From Streptomyces sp. NBC_00094 (GTDB lineage: Bacteria > Actinomycetota > Actinomycetes > Streptomycetales > Streptomycetaceae), in the NCBI RefSeq assembly GCF_026343125.1, contig NZ_JAPEMB010000001.1:1984001-2048000 (forward strand): a DNA stretch of 64,000 bases, given 5' to 3'. This document shows, piece by piece, positions 16,991-26,366 of this stretch. The position numbers and the translations under genes are program-made. The notes beneath the pieces were generated by a model, which saw only the letters and a list, made by a program, of their open reading frames with translations, searched no databases and was not told the DNA's origin. Positions within the stretch are counted from its first letter, which is position 1. The number at the start of each line of letters is the position of its first letter.

Positions 16991-17844
16991 CCGACAAGAC
17001 CATGACCCCCGAGGACGTCGTCGGGCGGCTGCGCAGCGGCATGACCGTCGGCATCGGCGGCTGGGGTTCCCGTCGCAAGCCGATGGCCCTGGTCAGGGCG
17101 ATTCTCCGGAGCGACCTGACCGATCTCACGGTGGTCTCCTACGGCGGCCCGGACGTCGGGCTGCTCGCCGCCGCGGGCCGGATCCGGCGGCTCGTGGCCC
17201 CCTTCGTCACCCTCGACTCCATCGCCCTCGAACCGCACTTCCGGGCCGCTCGCGAGAACGGCACCCTCGCGATGACCGAGCTCGACGAGGCCATGTTCAT
17301 GTGGGGGCTGCAGGCCGCCGTCCACCGGCTCCCCTTCCTGCCCGTCCGCGCCGGCCTCGGCTCGGACGTCATGCGGGTCAACCCCGAGCTGCGGACGGTG
17401 AGATCGCCCTACGCGGACGGGGAGGAGTTCGTCGCCGTGCCGGCCCTGCGCCTCGACGCCGCGCTCGTCCACGTCAACCGGGCCGACCGGCTCGGCAACG
17501 GCCAGTACCTGGGCCCCGACCCGTACTTCGACGACCTCTTCTGCGAGGCGGCGGACACCGCGTACGTCTCGTGCGAGCGGCTCGTCGACGACGCCGTCGG
17601 GTTCGGGCCCGACGCCGTCCCGCAGTCCCTCCTCATCAGCCGGCACAGCGTCACCGGGGTGGTCGAGACCCCGAACGGGGCGCACTTCACCTCCTGCGTC
17701 CCCGACCACGACCGCGACGAGCCCTTCCAGAAGCTCTACGCGACCACCCCCTGGCCCGAGTTCGCCGCCCGCTTCCTCTCCGGGAAGACCGAGGAGGACT
17801 ACCAGCACGCCGTCCAGGCCTGGCACAAGGAGCAGCAGTCGTGA
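16987..17844 (+). CDS. ipdA: IpdA, alpha subunit of ring C hydrolase (CoA-transferase family)
   Basis: This 285-aa protein has a family I CoA-transferase alpha-subunit fold with the early GMTVGIGGWGSRRKP loop. In mycobacteria IpdAB is not a transferase but a cofactor-independent hydrolase that opens ring C of COCHEA-CoA. The GTG start at 16987 overlaps the echA20 stop (GTGA), and its own stop overlaps ipdB the same way. This stoichiometric coupling fits a heteromeric enzyme. Length and the MTELDEAMFMWG stretch are those of Rv3551-type proteins. Confidence 0.92.
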   Translation: MTDKTMTPEDVVGRLRSGMTVGIGGWGSRRKPMALVRAILRSDLTDLTVVSYGGPDVGLLAAAGRIRRLVAPFVTLDSIALEPHFRAARENGTLAMTELDEAMFMWGLQAAVHRLPFLPVRAGLGSDVMRVNPELRTVRSPYADGEEFVAVPALRLDAALVHVNRADRLGNGQYLGPDPYFDDLFCEAADTAYVSCERLVDDAVGFGPDAVPQSLLISRHSVTGVVETPNGAHFTSCVPDHDRDEPFQKLYATTPWPEFAARFLSGKTEEDYQHAVQAWHKEQQS

Positions 17845-18572
17845 CGACCGGTCCCGCCCCGACCCGCGCCGAGTACTGCGCCCTCGCCTGCGCCGAGGCC
17901 TGGCGCGGGGCGGGCGAGGTGCTCGCCAGCCCCATGGGTCTGATCCCCTCCGTCGGCGCCCGCCTCGCCAAGCGCACCTTCTCCCCCGACCTGCTCCTCA
18001 CCGACGGCGAGGCGCTGCTCGTCGGCCTCGACGGGCGGCCCGAGGGCTGGCTGCCGTACCGCCGCCATCTCGCGATGGTCACCGGCGGGCGGCGCCACGT
18101 GATGATGGGCGCGAGCCAGATCGACCGGTACGGCAACCAGAACATCTCCTGCGTCGGCGACTGGGAGCGGCCGACCCGCCAGCTCCTCGGGGTGCGCGGA
18201 GCCCCCGTCAACACCCTGAACAACCCGGTGAGTTACTGGATCCCCCGGCACTCGAAGCGGGTCTTCGTCGAGCAGGTCGACATGGTCTGCGGGGTCGGTT
18301 ACGACCGGGCGGGCGACGCCCCCTTCCACCGGCTCGCGCGGGTCGTCAGCGACCTCGGGGTCTTCGACTTCGCGACCCCGGACCACCGGATGCGGCTCGT
18401 GTCCACGCACCCGGGGGTGACGGTCGACGAGGTGCGGGCCGCGACCGGCTTCGAGCTCGCGATCGACGCCGACGTGCCCGCCACCCGCGAGCCGAGCCCC
18501 GAGGAGCTGCGCCTCATCCGCGAGGTCCTCGACCCCAAGGGGCTGCGGGACCGCGAGGTCGCGCCCCGATGA
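17841..18572 (+). CDS. ipdB: IpdB, beta subunit of ring C hydrolase
   Basis: This is the 243-aa CoA-transferase beta-subunit-like partner of IpdA, like Rv3552. It begins at GTG 17841 inside the ipdA stop and runs through YCALACAEAWRGAG, ASPMGLIPSVGARLAK and QIDRYGNQNIS, all typical of the family. The glutamate that carries the covalent CoA ester in true transferases is not obvious, consistent with the hydrolase role. It overlaps ipdC by an ATGA. Together with ipdA it should open the last steroid ring. Confidence 0.92.
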   Translation: MTTGPAPTRAEYCALACAEAWRGAGEVLASPMGLIPSVGARLAKRTFSPDLLLTDGEALLVGLDGRPEGWLPYRRHLAMVTGGRRHVMMGASQIDRYGNQNISCVGDWERPTRQLLGVRGAPVNTLNNPVSYWIPRHSKRVFVEQVDMVCGVGYDRAGDAPFHRLARVVSDLGVFDFATPDHRMRLVSTHPGVTVDEVRAATGFELAIDADVPATREPSPEELRLIREVLDPKGLRDREVAPR

Positions 18573-19630
18573 GGACCGCCCTCACCGAGCTGACCGGGGT
18601 CCGCCACCCGATCGTGCAGACCGGCATGGGCTGGGTCGCCGGACCCCGGCTCGTCTCCGCCACCGCGAACGCGGGCGCGCTCGGCATCCTCGCCTCCGCG
18701 ACCATGACCGTGGACGAGCTGCGCGCCGCCGTCCGCGAGGTCGGGTCCCGTACGGACCGGCCCTTCGGGGTGAACCTGCGCGCCGACGCGGGCGACGCCC
18801 GCGAACGGGTCCGGATCATCGTCGACGAGGGCGTACGGGTCGCCTCCTTCGCCCTCGCCCCCTCCCGGGACCTGATCGCCGAGCTCAAGGACGCCGGGGT
18901 CGTCGTCATCCCGTCCGTCGGGGCCCGGCGGCACGCCGAGAAGGTCGCCGGGTGGGGTGCGGACGCGGTGCTCGTCCAGGGCGGCGAGGGCGGCGGGCAC
19001 ACCGGCGAGGTCGCGACGAGCGTGCTGCTGCCGCAGGTCGTGGACGCCGTCGACATCCCGGTGATCGCGGCCGGCGGCTTCCGCGACGGGCGCGGCCTGG
19101 TCGCGGCCCTCGCGCAGGGCGCGGCCGGCATCGCCATGGGCACCCGCTTCCTGCTCACCGCCGACTCGACCGTGCCGGACGCGGTGAAGGCCCGCTATCT
19201 GGCGGCCACGGTCAAGGACGTCACCGTCACGACCGCCGTCGACGGGCTGCCGCACCGGATGCTCCGCACCGAGCTCGTCGCCTCCCTGGAGGACGCGGGC
19301 CGGGTACGGGCGCTGGCGGCGGCCCTGCGCCGGGCGGCGGGCTTCCGCAGGCTCTCCGGGCTCTCCTGGGCGGCGATGGTCCGCGACGGGCTCGCGATGC
19401 GCCACGGGAAGGACCTGTCCTGGAGCCAGATCCTGCTCGCCGCGAACACCCCGATGCTCCTGAGGGCGTCCATGGTCGAGGGCCGCACCGACCTCGGCGT
19501 GATGGCCTCGGGTCAGGTCGCGGGCGTGATCGACGACCTCCCCAGCTGCGAGGAGCTCGTCTCCCGGATCATGACCGAGGCCGCGCACGTGCTCCGCACG
19601 CTTCCCCGTCCCGATTCCGTCAGCCCGTAA
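18569..19630 (+). CDS. ipdC: IpdC, FMN-dependent oxidoreductase (nitronate monooxygenase/FabK family)
   Basis: This 353-aa TIM-barrel flavoprotein has the FMN-phosphate motif AAGGFRDGRG and the QGGEGGGHTG loop of 2-nitropropane dioxygenase/FabK-type enzymes. In steroid C/D-ring breakdown IpdC is the reductase-like enzyme acting on oxo-HIC-CoA intermediates before ring D opening. Synteny with ipdAB is the same as Rv3551-Rv3553. The ATG overlaps the ipdB stop. The sequence continues with GMGWVAGPRLVSA at the N-terminus, where the flavin ring binds. Confidence 0.9.
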   Translation: MRTALTELTGVRHPIVQTGMGWVAGPRLVSATANAGALGILASATMTVDELRAAVREVGSRTDRPFGVNLRADAGDARERVRIIVDEGVRVASFALAPSRDLIAELKDAGVVVIPSVGARRHAEKVAGWGADAVLVQGGEGGGHTGEVATSVLLPQVVDAVDIPVIAAGGFRDGRGLVAALAQGAAGIAMGTRFLLTADSTVPDAVKARYLAATVKDVTVTTAVDGLPHRMLRTELVASLEDAGRVRALAAALRRAAGFRRLSGLSWAAMVRDGLAMRHGKDLSWSQILLAANTPMLLRASMVEGRTDLGVMASGQVAGVIDDLPSCEELVSRIMTEAAHVLRTLPRPDSVSP

Positions 19631-19649
19631 GTCCGTGAGGGAGTCCGCC

Positions 19650-20549
19650 ATGCCCCTGTCCCGACGCGCGCTGCTCACCACCACCGGCGCCACCGCCCTG
19701 CTCGCGACCCTGCCCACGGACGCGAGCGCGCATCCGCGAAGGACCGCGAACACCATCCGCCAGGTCCCGCTCCAGGGCGCGGTCAACGTCCGCGACCTCG
19801 GCGGCTACCGCACGTACGACGGGGGCCTGGTCCGGCACGGGCTCGCCTACCGGGGCGACCACCTCGGCAAGCTCACCGACGCCGACGTCGCCACGCTCGC
19901 CGGGCTCGGCCTCGGCACCGTCGTCGACCTGCGGATCCCGCTGGAGGTCGGGTACGACGGCGCCGACCGGCTGCCGGCCGGTACCGTCCCGGTCGCCCGG
20001 CCGATCACCGACAACGGCCTGTTCGGGCAGCTCCTCGCGGCGATCGGGTCCCGCGACCCGGTGCGGCAGGAGGAGATGCTCGGCGGCGGGCGGGCCGCCG
20101 CCTTCATGAGCGAGGTGTACCGGACCTTCGTCACCGACCCGGCGAACCGGGCCGCCTTCGCCGCCACCCTGCGGGACCTGGCCGACCCCGGCCGGGGGCC
20201 GCTGCTCCTGCACTGCACCTCGGGCAAGGACCGCACCGGCTGGAGCGGCTACCTCCTGCTCACCCTGCTGGGCGTGCCGACGGCGGCCGCCCGCGCCGAC
20301 TACCTGGCCTCGAACACCTTCCGGGCCGCCTATGACGCCCGGGTGCGCGAGGGACTCCGGCAGGGCGGGCTCATGCAGAACCCGGACCTCATCGTGCCGC
20401 TCCAGGAGGTACGTCCCGCGTACCTCGACAGCGCCCTCGACCAGGTCCGGGTCTCTTACGGAAGCCTGTTCCGTTACGTGTCCGTCGGCCTCGGCCTGGA
20501 GCTCCGCGACGCGCTGGCGCTGCGGGACCGGCTCGTGCTCGGCGCCTGA
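19650..20549 (+). CDS. Exported tyrosine phosphatase (PtpB/Y_phosphatase3 type)
   Basis: The 299-aa product begins with SRRALL followed by a hydrophobic stretch ending DASAHP, a likely twin-arginine or Sec signal. The catalytic P-loop HCTSGKDRTG is near residue 188, and NVRDLGGY near the N-terminus is typical of the PtpB/SidA-like phosphatase family, which acts on phosphotyrosine or phosphoinositides. I use the ATG at 19650, since GAGGGAG lies 6 nt upstream; the GTG at 19635 would precede it. It follows ipdC by 19 bp and so is probably read from the steroid promoter, although no known steroid step needs it. The 3' end overlaps the helicase gene by 76 bp in antisense. Confidence 0.87.
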   Translation: MPLSRRALLTTTGATALLATLPTDASAHPRRTANTIRQVPLQGAVNVRDLGGYRTYDGGLVRHGLAYRGDHLGKLTDADVATLAGLGLGTVVDLRIPLEVGYDGADRLPAGTVPVARPITDNGLFGQLLAAIGSRDPVRQEEMLGGGRAAAFMSEVYRTFVTDPANRAAFAATLRDLADPGRGPLLLHCTSGKDRTGWSGYLLLTLLGVPTAAARADYLASNTFRAAYDARVREGLRQGGLMQNPDLIVPLQEVRPAYLDSALDQVRVSYGSLFRYVSVGLGLELRDALALRDRLVLGA

Positions 20550-22213
20550 CGTCCACCGCGGGCGGCGCCCGCGGTGGCACCGCGTCCGGCGCCCGTGCCG
20601 GAGCCCCGGCCCGCGCCGGAGCCGCGTGCCGCACCGGCCGCGGAACGGCCCGTACCGGCCGCGGAACGGCCGGAGCCGCCCGCGGAAGCGGAACCGGAAC
20701 CGGAGCTCCGGCCGCCCGTGGCCGAGCCGGAGCCGGAGGCGCGCCCCGAACCCGTCGCCGTACCGGTGCCGGCGGCGGGTGCCGGACGGCGGCGACGGCC
20801 TCGGCCGCCGCCGGCGCCACTGCCGCCGGCTCCGGTGCCCGTCGCCCTGCGCGCCGGGGTCGGCTGCGGGGTCTCGATGACGATCGGGACGCCGGAGGGC
20901 TCCTTGGCGCCGGTCAGGTCGGTCAGCTGCTGGTCGCTGGACTTGACCTGCGCCGTGCGCGGGCTGATCCCGGCGTTCGACATCAGCCGGCCCATGTCGC
21001 GCTTCTGCTCGGGCAGGACCAGGGTGAAGACGCTGCCGGACTCGCCGGCGCGGGCGGTCCGGCCGCCGCGGTGCAGGTAGTCCTTGTGGTCCATCGGCGG
21101 GTCGACGTTGACGACCATGTCGAGGTCGTCGACGTGGATGCCGCGGGCCGCCACGTTCGTCGCGACGAGCGTGGTGACCTGCCCGCTCTTGAACTGGTCC
21201 AGGGTCCGGTTCCGCTGCGGCTGCGAGCGTCCGCCGTGCAGGCCGGAGGCCCGTACGCCGTTGGCGAGGAGCCGCTTGACCAGCCGGTCCACGGACCGCT
21301 TGGTGTCGAGGAAGAGGATCGTCCGGCCGTCGCGGGCCGCGATGCGCAGCGTGACGGCCTTCTTGTCGGTCTCGTCCATGACGTACAGGACGTGGTGCTC
21401 CATGGTGGTCACCGCGCCGGCCGACGGGTCGACCGAGTGCACGACCGGGTCGTCCAGGAACATCTTGACGAGCTTGTCGATGTTCCGGTCGAGCGTGGCC
21501 GAGAAGAGCAGCCGCTGGCCGTCCGGCTCGACCTGCTTGAGCAGCTTGGTGACCTGCGGGAGGAAGCCCATGTCGGCCATCTGGTCGGCCTCGTCGAGGA
21601 CGGTGACGGCGACCTGGTCGAGACGGCAGTCGCCGCGCTCGATGAGGTCCATGAGGCGGCCGGGCGTGGCGATGAGGACCTCGGCGCCGCGCCGCAGGGC
21701 GGAGGACTGCCGGGAGATCGACATGCCGCCGACGACGGTCGTGATCCGCAGGCGCAGGGCGCCGGCGTACGGGGTGAGGGCGTCGGTGACCTGCTGCGCG
21801 AGCTCGCGGGTGGGCACCAGGACCAGCGCGAGGGGCGCGGTCGGCTCGGCGCGGCGGCCGGCGGTGCGGGCGAGGAGCGCGAGGCCGAAGGCGAGGGTCT
21901 TGCCGGAGCCGGTACGGCCCCGGCCGAGGACGTCGCGCCCGGCGAGCGAGTTCGGGAGGGTCGCGGCCTGGATCGGGAACGGCTCCGTCACACCCTGCTC
22001 GCCCAGCGTCCGCAGGAGGCCCTCGGGCATGTCCAGGTCGGCGAAGGAGGCCACCGCGGGGAGCGCGGGCGTCACCGTCTCCGGCGGCGTGAACTCGCTC
22101 GGCGGCGGGGGCGCGGTGGGACGACGGCCACCGCGGGAGGCCTTCGGCTGTGACGTGGACTTCGCCTGGGCGGTGCGGGGGCCGCGCTTAAAGGGGCGTT
22201 CGGAGCGGGTCAT
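20474..22213 (-). CDS. DEAD-box ATP-dependent RNA helicase
   Basis: This 579-aa helicase has a two-RecA core at about residues 55-425: the Q motif with PFPIQ, GRTGSGKT, PTRELAQQ, the DEAD box in VLDEADQM, SATL, and HRGGRTARAGE. A C-terminal tail of about 150 residues is rich in Gly, Arg and Ser (RGRRRR, GSGAGRGSGTG), an RNA-binding extension common in streptomycete RhlE-like proteins. The ATG at 22213 has AGGAAGG upstream. The last 25 codons are antisense to the phosphatase gene. It is unrelated to the steroid genes around it and probably has its own promoter in the repeat-rich space at 22214-22518. Confidence 0.95.
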   Translation of the reverse strand: MTRSERPFKRGPRTAQAKSTSQPKASRGGRRPTAPPPPSEFTPPETVTPALPAVASFADLDMPEGLLRTLGEQGVTEPFPIQAATLPNSLAGRDVLGRGRTGSGKTLAFGLALLARTAGRRAEPTAPLALVLVPTRELAQQVTDALTPYAGALRLRITTVVGGMSISRQSSALRRGAEVLIATPGRLMDLIERGDCRLDQVAVTVLDEADQMADMGFLPQVTKLLKQVEPDGQRLLFSATLDRNIDKLVKMFLDDPVVHSVDPSAGAVTTMEHHVLYVMDETDKKAVTLRIAARDGRTILFLDTKRSVDRLVKRLLANGVRASGLHGGRSQPQRNRTLDQFKSGQVTTLVATNVAARGIHVDDLDMVVNVDPPMDHKDYLHRGGRTARAGESGSVFTLVLPEQKRDMGRLMSNAGISPRTAQVKSSDQQLTDLTGAKEPSGVPIVIETPQPTPARRATGTGAGGSGAGGGRGRRRRPAPAAGTGTATGSGRASGSGSATGGRSSGSGSASAGGSGRSAAGTGRSAAGAARGSGAGRGSGTGAGRGATAGAARGGRQAPSTSRSRSASASRSSRPRPTDT

Positions 22214-22241
22214 GCGTGCCTTCCTGGCCGGTGCTCGCGGC

Positions 22242-22282
22242 ACAGCCGGGGCCCGCACCTGCGCGATGCGGGCCCCGGCTGT
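22242..22282 (-). other. 16-bp perfect hairpin upstream of the helicase gene
   Basis: Arms ACAGCCGGGGCCCGCA (22242-22257) and its complement (22267-22282) have a 9-nt loop. On the minus strand it lies after fadA6 and 29 bp before the helicase start. It could therefore terminate the fadA6 transcript or sit in the helicase leader RNA. Confidence 0.75.
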
Positions 22283-22368
22283 TCTACCCGGAACACGTGA
22301 ACGGGCCCCGGCTGCTTCTCCCGGAACCAGTGAACGGGCCCCGGCTGCTTCTCCCGGAACACGCGATA
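22270..22368. repeat. Three 33-bp tandem repeats upstream of the helicase gene
   Basis: Units start at 22270, 22303 and 22336 with GGGCCCCGGCTG and differ at a few positions. A weaker fourth copy may follow to about 22400. The first unit overlaps the right arm of the hairpin. The 305-bp gap between fadA6 and the helicase holds these repeats and no gene. Confidence 0.85.
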
Positions 22369-22518
22369 CGCACTCCGGATGTCTCTACCGGAACAATAGT
22401 GCGCCTCAGGACCTTCCCGCCCCGCCCGACCGATGCCAGGACGGATCAGACCAGCCCAGCGCGGTCCGACGTGGTCGACCTCACAGTCCTCGCCGTCCTC
22501 GGAGCCGTTCGACGACTG

Positions 22519-23676
<1,158 letters not shown>

Positions 23677-23719
23677 GGCTGCTCCTCCTGGTGTCTTCCT
23701 GGTGTCTCAGGACGTACGG

Positions 23720-24340
23720 CTAGGTGCGTACGGCGATCCCGTCCAGGACCATGGACAGGTACTGGCGGGCGATCTCCTCCGGGCTGTGCAGGCCGCCGGG
23801 CCGGTACCAGGACGCGGCGACCCAGACGGTGTCGCGGACGAACCGGTAGGTGAGCCGGACGTCGAGGTCGGCGCGGAAGGCTCCGGCCGCGACCCCGCGC
23901 TCCAGCGTGCCGAGCCAGGCCTTCTCGAACCTGCGCTGCGAGTCCGTGAGGTAGTGGAACCGGGGCAGGTCGGTGAGGTGCCGGGACTCCTTCTGGTAGA
24001 TGGCGACGGCGGCGCGGTGCCGGTCGATCTCCCGGAAGGACTCGGTGACGAGGGCCTCGATGGTCTCGCGGGGCCCGAGTCCGGCGTCGAGGACGGCGTC
24101 GTACCCCTCCCACAGCTCGTTCAGGAAGCTGGAGAGGATCTCGTCGAGCATCGACTCCTTGGAGTCGAAGTGGTAGTAGAGGCTGCCGGCGAGCATGCCG
24201 GCGGCGTCCGCGATCTTGCGGACGGTGGTGGCGTTGTACCCCTGGGCGGCGAACACCTCGGCCGCCGTGTCGAGGAGCTCACGGCGTCGCTCGGGCGCGG
24301 CGCTCACCTGGGTCTTCTTCTTGCTGGCAGTGTTCGGCAC
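23720..24340 (-). CDS. kstR2: KstR2-like TetR-family repressor
   Basis: This 206-aa TetR regulator has an N-terminal HTH (TTVRKIADAAGMLAGSLYYH, residues about 37-56) and a ligand domain containing WYRPGG and QYLSMVLDGI. These stretches match mycobacterial KstR2 closely (ATTVRDIADGAG, RFIRDTTWVS, WYRPGG). KstR2 is relieved by HIP-CoA and represses C/D-ring genes. The GTG at 24340 is the only suitable start in a frame that stays open far upstream. Its own gene is within the operon it would control, giving autoregulation. Confidence 0.92.
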   Translation of the reverse strand: MPNTASKKKTQVSAAPERRRELLDTAAEVFAAQGYNATTVRKIADAAGMLAGSLYYHFDSKESMLDEILSSFLNELWEGYDAVLDAGLGPRETIEALVTESFREIDRHRAAVAIYQKESRHLTDLPRFHYLTDSQRRFEKAWLGTLERGVAAGAFRADLDVRLTYRFVRDTVWVAASWYRPGGLHSPEEIARQYLSMVLDGIAVRT

Positions 24341-24366
24341 CCGTCCATTCTGGTTCCTGTCCGGGC

Positions 24367-25176
24367 CTACGGGTGCTGACTGCTGACGGAGACCGTCTCG
24401 CCGGTCATGTACGAGGAGTAGTCGCCGGCGAGGAAGACGATGACGTTGGCGATCTCCCAGGGCTCGGCGTAGCGGCCGAAGGCCTCGCGGGCGGTGAGTT
24501 CGTCGAGGAGTTCGGTGGTGGTGACCTTGGCCAGGTGGGGGTGCATGGCGAGGGACGGGGAGACGGCGTTGACGCGGACCCCGTACGCGGCGGCCTCGAT
24601 CGCCGCGCTGCGGGTGAGGGCCATGACGCCGGCCTTGGCGGCGGCGTAGTGGGCCTGTCCGGCCTGGGCGCGCCAGCCGACGACGGAGGCGTTGTTGACG
24701 ACGACCCCGCCGGTGCCGGAGTCCCGGAAGCGGCGCAGGGCGGCGCGGGTGCAGCGGAAGGTGCCGCCGAGGGTGACGTCGAGGACGCGGTTCCACTGCT
24801 CGTCGGTCATGTCGGCGAGTTCGGCGGTGCCGCCGAGGCCGGCGTTGTTGACGAGGACGTCGAGGCGGCCGTGGAGCCGTACGGCGGTGTCGTACAGGGC
24901 CTGGACCTGGGCGTCGTCGGTGACGTCGCAGGGCTGGGCGGCGACGGCGTCGGCGCCGAACTCGGCGGCGAGGGCGGCCTCGGTCTCCTTGAGGCGGCGG
25001 GCGTGGGCGTCGCTGAGGAGGACGCGGGCGCCCTCCTCCAGGAAGCGGCGGGCGGTGGCCCCGCCGATCCCGGCGCCTGCGGCGGCGGTGATCACGGCGG
25101 TCCGGCCGGCGAGCAGCCCGTGCCCGGGGACGTACGCCGGTGGGGGCTTGCGGAGGGGCCCGTTCGGCTGGGTCAC
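24367..25176 (-). CDS. ipdF: IpdF-like SDR dehydrogenase
   Basis: This 269-aa SDR has TAAAGAGIGGATARR in place of the usual glycine motif, NNAGLGG, serine in NNASVVGWRAQ and YAAAK. It ends in SVSSQHP, a C-terminal signature shared with mycobacterial IpdF (Rv3559c), which oxidises the 5-hydroxy group of HIC-CoA. The GTG at 25176 overlaps the fadE30 stop. Order fadE30-ipdF-kstR2-fadA6 is as in mycobacteria apart from a lost PPE gene, so the assignment is strong. Confidence 0.92.
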   Translation of the reverse strand: MTQPNGPLRKPPPAYVPGHGLLAGRTAVITAAAGAGIGGATARRFLEEGARVLLSDAHARRLKETEAALAAEFGADAVAAQPCDVTDDAQVQALYDTAVRLHGRLDVLVNNAGLGGTAELADMTDEQWNRVLDVTLGGTFRCTRAALRRFRDSGTGGVVVNNASVVGWRAQAGQAHYAAAKAGVMALTRSAAIEAAAYGVRVNAVSPSLAMHPHLAKVTTTELLDELTAREAFGRYAEPWEIANVIVFLAGDYSSYMTGETVSVSSQHP

Positions 25177-26309
25177 GGTCGCGGCTCCTTCGGGAGGCCG
25201 AGCACCCGCTCGGCGATGATGTTCCGCTGGATCTCGCTGGATCCCGCGTAGACGGTGTCGGCGCGGGAGAAGAGGAAGAGGCGCTGCCGGTCGTCGAGGT
25301 CGTACGGCGGTCCGGCGGCGAGCGTGGCGGCGGGGCCGCCGATCTCCAGGGCGAGTTCGCCGAGGTCGCGGTGCCAGTGGGACCAGTACAGCTTGGCGGC
25401 GGAGGGGTCGGTGCCGCAGAGGGCGCCGGCGCGCATGGCGGCGAGTCCGGTCCAGGCGCGGGTGAGACGGTCGCGGATGTCGGGGTCGGCGGCGGCACCG
25501 TTGCGGCGGGCGAGGTCGACGAGGGCTTCGAGTTCGCGGCGGAAGCCGACCTGCTGGCCGAGGGTGGAGACGCCGCGCTCGTAGCCGAGGGTGGCCATGG
25601 CGATCCGCCAGCCGTCGCCGGGGGCGCCGACGACGTTCGCCGCGTCCGTCTCCGCCCCGTCGAAGAAGACCTCGTTGAACTCGCTGGTGCCGGTGAGCTG
25701 GACGATCGGCCGGATCTCGACGCCCGGCTGTCCGAGCGGGACGAGGAGGTACGAGAGTCCGGCGTGGCGCCGGGAGTTGGGGGTGGTGCGGGCGAGGACG
25801 AAGCACCACTGGGACTCGTGGGCGAGGGAGGTCCAGATCTTCTGCCCGTGCACGGTCCAGCGGCCGTCCTCCAGGCCGGCGCGGGTGCGGACGGCGGCGA
25901 GGTCGGAGCCGGCGCCCGGCTCGCTGTAGCCCTGGCACCAGAGTTCCTCGACGGCGCGGATCGGGGGCAGGAAGCGGGCCTTCTGCTCCTCGGTGCCGTG
26001 GTCGATGAGGGTGGGGCCGAGGAGCTGTTCGCCGATGTGGTTGACGCGGGCGGGGGCGTCGGCGAGGGCGTACTCCTCGTGGAAGGCGATCTGCTCCTCG
26101 ATGCTCGCGCCGCGCCCGCCGTACTTCTCGGGCCAGCCGACGCACGTCCAGCCGTGGGCGGCCAGATGCCGTTCCCAGGCGAGGCGTTCGGCGAAGGCCT
26201 CGTGTTCGCGGCCGGGTCCGCCACGGCCCCTGAGGGAGGCGAACTCACCGGCGAGGTGGGTCTTCAGCCAGCCCCGTATCTCCGCCCGGAACTCCTCGAC
26301 GCTGCTCAT
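25173..26309 (-). CDS. fadE30: Acyl-CoA dehydrogenase FadE30-like (HIP-CoA dehydrogenase)
   Basis: This 378-aa flavoprotein of the acyl-CoA dehydrogenase family has substrate- and FAD-binding stretches WCQGYSEPGAGSDLA and KIWTSLAH, and the C-terminal YAGSSEIQRNIIAERVLGLP. FadE30 introduces the first double bond into HIP-CoA propionyl side chain. It is the first gene of the minus-strand operon; its ATG is 14 bp from the KstR2-like palindrome. The divergent neighbour is fadE31 with only 57 bp between, where mycobacteria have fadD3. Confidence 0.9.
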   Translation of the reverse strand: MSSVEEFRAEIRGWLKTHLAGEFASLRGRGGPGREHEAFAERLAWERHLAAHGWTCVGWPEKYGGRGASIEEQIAFHEEYALADAPARVNHIGEQLLGPTLIDHGTEEQKARFLPPIRAVEELWCQGYSEPGAGSDLAAVRTRAGLEDGRWTVHGQKIWTSLAHESQWCFVLARTTPNSRRHAGLSYLLVPLGQPGVEIRPIVQLTGTSEFNEVFFDGAETDAANVVGAPGDGWRIAMATLGYERGVSTLGQQVGFRRELEALVDLARRNGAAADPDIRDRLTRAWTGLAAMRAGALCGTDPSAAKLYWSHWHRDLGELALEIGGPAATLAAGPPYDLDDRQRLFLFSRADTVYAGSSEIQRNIIAERVLGLPKEPRP

Positions 26310-26323
26310 GGCCGTACGTTAAC

Positions 26324-26341
26324 CTACCAAACACTTGTTAG
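26324..26341. promoter_or_regulatory. KstR2-like operator between fadE30 and fadE31
   Basis: The 18-bp CTACCAAACACTTGTTAG contains ACCAAACACTTGTT, one mismatch from the mycobacterial KstR2 box AnCAAGnnCTTGnT. Its reverse complement shares the CTAACAAnnGTTTGGTnG pattern with the site at 16204-16221. It is centred in the divergent promoter, so one bound repressor could silence both operons. Confidence 0.8.
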
Positions 26342-26366
26342 GGAACGGGTGAGGGCGGGGTGACCG

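Noticed and set aside
22270..22368. Possible CRISPR array (33-bp repeats)
   Set aside because: The three copies abut with no spacers and there are no cas genes nearby. It is a plain tandem repeat.
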